NCBI RefSeq assembly: GCF_001598055.1
Contig: NZ_CP014844.1
Coordinates: 930,001-994,000, forward strand
Source of the DNA: Cupriavidus nantongensis
GTDB lineage: Bacteria > Pseudomonadota > Gammaproteobacteria > Burkholderiales > Burkholderiaceae
Reading direction: 5' to 3'
Length of the DNA stretch: 64,000 nucleotides
The notes below the pieces were generated by a model that was not told where the DNA came from, made no database searches, and worked only from the letters and a program-made list of their open reading frames with translations. Each line of letters begins with the position of its first letter. Within the stretch, counting starts at the first letter, position 1. The position numbers and the translations under genes were made by a program. This document shows positions 62,426 through 64,000 of the stretch, one piece after another.

Positions 62426-62494
62426 TCAGCGCGGCAACAGGTGCCGGGGGTGCGCCGGGATGGCGGCGGGGGTGGGCAAGGCAGGGTCGGTCAT
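62426..62494 (-). CDS. Short leader ORF upstream of dctA
   Basis: 22 codons (MTDPALPTPAAIPAHPRHLLPR then stop) on the strand of dctA, between the sigma-54 promoter and the dctA start. AAAGGAGG sits 8 bp before its ATG, much better than any Shine-Dalgarno sequence before dctA. Pro and Ala rich. A leader peptide or translational coupling element is possible. Below the usual length cut-off for gene finding, so conservation must decide. Confidence 0.4.
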   Translation of the reverse strand: MTDPALPTPAAIPAHPRHLLPR

Positions 62495-62584
62495 GGGTGT
62501 GTCCTCCTTTGTTTTTTCGGCATCGGCCGGGACGCTGGGAGCGTGCCGGCGTACCTGTTGGGCGCTGTGAGCGGCGGCCTATAT

Positions 62585-62600
62585 TGCACGTGCCGTGCCA
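62585..62600 (-). promoter_or_regulatory. Sigma-54 promoter of dctA
   Basis: On the minus strand TGGCAC-GGCAC-GTGCA: the -24 TGGCAC is perfect and the -12 is GTGC in place of TTGC, with the GG-N10-GC invariant spacing kept. About 260 bp upstream of the dctA ATG and 33-107 bp from the two dyads upstream. DctD, an NtrC-family activator of sigma-54, is encoded nearby. Confidence 0.7.
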
Positions 62601-62670
62601 GCGCGAAGGGTTCGCCGGGGCTATGCAAGCCGTTGAATACAAAGGGGAAAATGATGTGATTCCGGCGCCT

Positions 62671-62724
62671 GGTTCGGGAAACCGGATCAGGTGGGAGGAG
62701 CGCCGTTCGGGATTCCGAACGGCG
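62671..62724 (-). promoter_or_regulatory. Two DctD-type activator sites upstream of the dctA promoter
   Basis: TTCGG-GAAA-CCGGA (62673-62686) and TTCGG-GATT-CCGAA (62706-62719, extended to 10-bp perfect arms CGCCGTTCGG/CCGAACGGCG at 62701-62724). Their centres are 33 bp apart, three helical turns, on the same face of the DNA, as for tandem enhancer sites. They lie 70-125 bp upstream of the -24 element. Confidence 0.65.
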
Positions 62725-62791
62725 TTCTAGGTGTAAACCCGAGGTTTTGTGGGTGTACGGAGGGGGATGGTTTGCCGTCAGTGGCGGCGTT

Positions 62792-63763
62792 TCAGCCGCC
62801 GAGGAGGCGGTAGCACAACCTTGCCGCCACCCGCGCGCCGCAGCCGTCGCGGTCGTACCGCGGGTTGAACTCGGCAAGGTCCGCCACGCGCAGCTTGCCG
62901 CTGTCGCGCAGCAGCGTAGCGATGGCCTCGACCACTGCCAGCGGCACGCCGTAGGCGGCCGGCGCCGACACCCCGGGCATGACCGCGGCCGGCAGCACGT
63001 CGAGGTCGATGGTCAGGTAGACGTGGTCGGCATCGGCGACCCAGCGCTCCAGTTCGGCCAGGCGCGCGTCTAGGTGGCGCTCCTGCATCTCGGTGTCCTC
63101 GACATGGCGCACGCCCAGCGCATGCGCGCGCGCGAACAGCGCGGCGGTATTGGCCAGCCGGCTCACGCCCAGGCAGGCGTAGTCGAACGGCAGGCCGCGC
63201 CGGCGGCAATCGGCGGCGATCTGGTCGAAGGGCGTGCCGGAGCTGCCGGGGCGGCTGGCACGCAGGTCGAAATGCGCGTCGAGGTTGACGATCAGCACGC
63301 GGCCGCGGTCGCCGTGCGCGTCCAGGTGCATGCGCAGGCCTTGCCACGTGCCCCAGGCCACTTCGTGCCCGCCGCCCAGCACCAGCGGCCAGGCGCCGAC
63401 CGCCAGTTCGGCGGCCACGGCCTGTGCGAGGCGCTGCTGCGCGGCCTCCAGCGCATCGCCTTCGCAGTGGATGTCGCCGCCGTCGATCAGCCGGCCGATG
63501 CCGTGCGCCGGCACGCCGGCCAGCGCGCGGCGGATCTCGCGCGGCCCCGCGGCGGCGCCGGGGCGGCCCTGGTTGCGCACCACGCCGGCGTCGCAGCAGA
63601 AGCCCAGCAGCACCGGCACGCCGGGCGTGCGCGGCGTGGCAGGGCCGGCGACGATATCGAACAATCGCCGGGTGTCGCCGGCCTCGCCGGTATCGCGGCG
63701 GCCGCGCCAGACCGTATCGTGGTCGGCGTCAGTCGCTCGCGCGAACTCTGCCAGGTCGCTCAT
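62792..63763 (-). CDS. hutG: Formimidoylglutamase
   Basis: 323 residues, arginase/agmatinase fold. Metal-ligand motifs [24 protein letters not shown], and [16 protein letters not shown], all with the canonical Asp/His residues. The GSSGTPFDQ segment after DLR is typical of HutG. Converts N-formimidoyl-glutamate to glutamate and formamide in histidine breakdown. Its start overlaps the stop of the transporter upstream (ATGA). Confidence 0.9.
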   Translation of the reverse strand: MSDLAEFARATDADHDTVWRGRRDTGEAGDTRRLFDIVAGPATPRTPGVPVLLGFCCDAGVVRNQGRPGAAAGPREIRRALAGVPAHGIGRLIDGGDIHCEGDALEAAQQRLAQAVAAELAVGAWPLVLGGGHEVAWGTWQGLRMHLDAHGDRGRVLIVNLDAHFDLRASRPGSSGTPFDQIAADCRRRGLPFDYACLGVSRLANTAALFARAHALGVRHVEDTEMQERHLDARLAELERWVADADHVYLTIDLDVLPAAVMPGVSAPAAYGVPLAVVEAIATLLRDSGKLRVADLAEFNPRYDRDGCGARVAARLCYRLLGG

Positions 63764-64000
63764 TTCAGCCGGCGCCCCAGCGTCTCGGGCACCATCAGCA
63801 GGCCGAGCAGCGACACCACGCCGCAGCCGATCACGTACAGCGCCGGGGCGTTGGCGTTGCCGGTGGCCTGGATCAGCCGGGTCGAGAAGTACTGCGCAAA
63901 GCCGCCGAAGATGGCGATGGCGACGCAGTAGGCGATCGACAGGCCGGTGGCGCGCAGGCGCCTGGGCAGCACCTCGCTGACCAGCACCATCGACGCCGGC
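63760..64000 (-). CDS. MFS transporter, C-terminal fragment (cut by window edge)
   Basis: About 80 codons of the C-terminus lie in the window. Three hydrophobic segments and the motif [30 protein letters not shown] match the metabolite/H+ symporter (MHS) branch of the MFS, where P-x-R-x-R-x-x-G-x-S is conserved. Overlaps hutG by 4 bp, so it may carry a histidine-pathway compound. Full-length identity depends on the sequence outside the window. Confidence 0.8.
   Translation of the reverse strand, partial: PASMVLVSEVLPRRLRATGLSIAYCVAIAIFGGFAQYFSTRLIQATGNANAPALYVIGCGVVSLLGLLMVPETLGRRLK

Overview
The window reads as a chromosomal segment of a high-GC betaproteobacterium of the Burkholderiaceae, most likely Cupriavidus or a close relative. 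This is inferred from the codon bias and from a complete soluble NAD-linked formate dehydrogenase operon with its own regulator (fdsR / fdsGBACD), the arrangement known from Cupriavidus necator. No rRNA, tRNA, CRISPR array or prophage was found. The only mobile element is one group II intron.

Layout. 1-2900: 5' end of a LacI-type regulator divergent from an MDR-family oxidoreductase with a palindromic operator between them, two small proteins, and a UdgX-type uracil-DNA-binding enzyme. 3048-5792: an unusual fusion of an ATM1-like ABC exporter, a degenerate kinase-like region and an intact response-regulator receiver domain. 5823-18461: a glycan locus. On the minus strand it holds GT4, UDP-glucuronate decarboxylase, PIG-L deacetylase and GT2. 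On the plus strand it holds an unknown protein, then SDR, HAD/GmhB-like phosphatase, GT9, carbamoyltransferase, GT2, GT9 and GT1, tightly overlapped. 18478-20919: a hypothetical protein, a catalytically degenerate serine-recombinase homologue, a hemerythrin and a 7Fe ferredoxin.

20916-28329: fdsR and the divergent fdsGBACD operon (molybdenum, Fe-S and flavin formate dehydrogenase plus FdhD-type maturation factor). 28352-32048: a stand-alone peptidoglycan glycosyltransferase, a DASS anion symporter, an RRM-like protein and a tyrosine phosphatase. 32050-36979: pta-ackA divergent from a large DUF3141 protein. 37029-41253: ModE, a LysE-type exporter, a CYTH protein and modABC with a ModE box in front of modA. 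The formate dehydrogenase (a Mo enzyme) and the Mo uptake system are therefore within 10 kb of each other.

41478-48290: DUF1059 protein, D-2-hydroxyacid dehydrogenase, nucleoside deoxyribosyltransferase-like protein, a pqiA-pqiA-pqiB-pqiC envelope lipid-transport set and an AI-2E family permease. 48449-50326: group II intron with a reverse transcriptase, sitting in the loop of a palindrome. 50738-53772: HPP-CBS protein divergent from a ClC-CBS channel, with a perfect operator-like dyad between them. 53797-56385: Lrp regulator divergent from an amidinohydrolase-ornithine cyclodeaminase pair. 56413-57543: HTH protein with a receiver-like C-terminal half, and an intergenic region with nested dyads and a 13-bp phased tandem repeat. 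57544-62326: dctA-dctB-dctD for C4-dicarboxylates, with a sigma-54 promoter, two upstream activator-like dyads and a short leader ORF before dctA. 62792-64000: hutG and the 3' end of an MFS transporter.

The best candidates for something undescribed are the ABC-receiver fusion, the degenerate recombinase, the carbamoylated-glycan locus, the 13-bp phased repeats and the dctA leader ORF.
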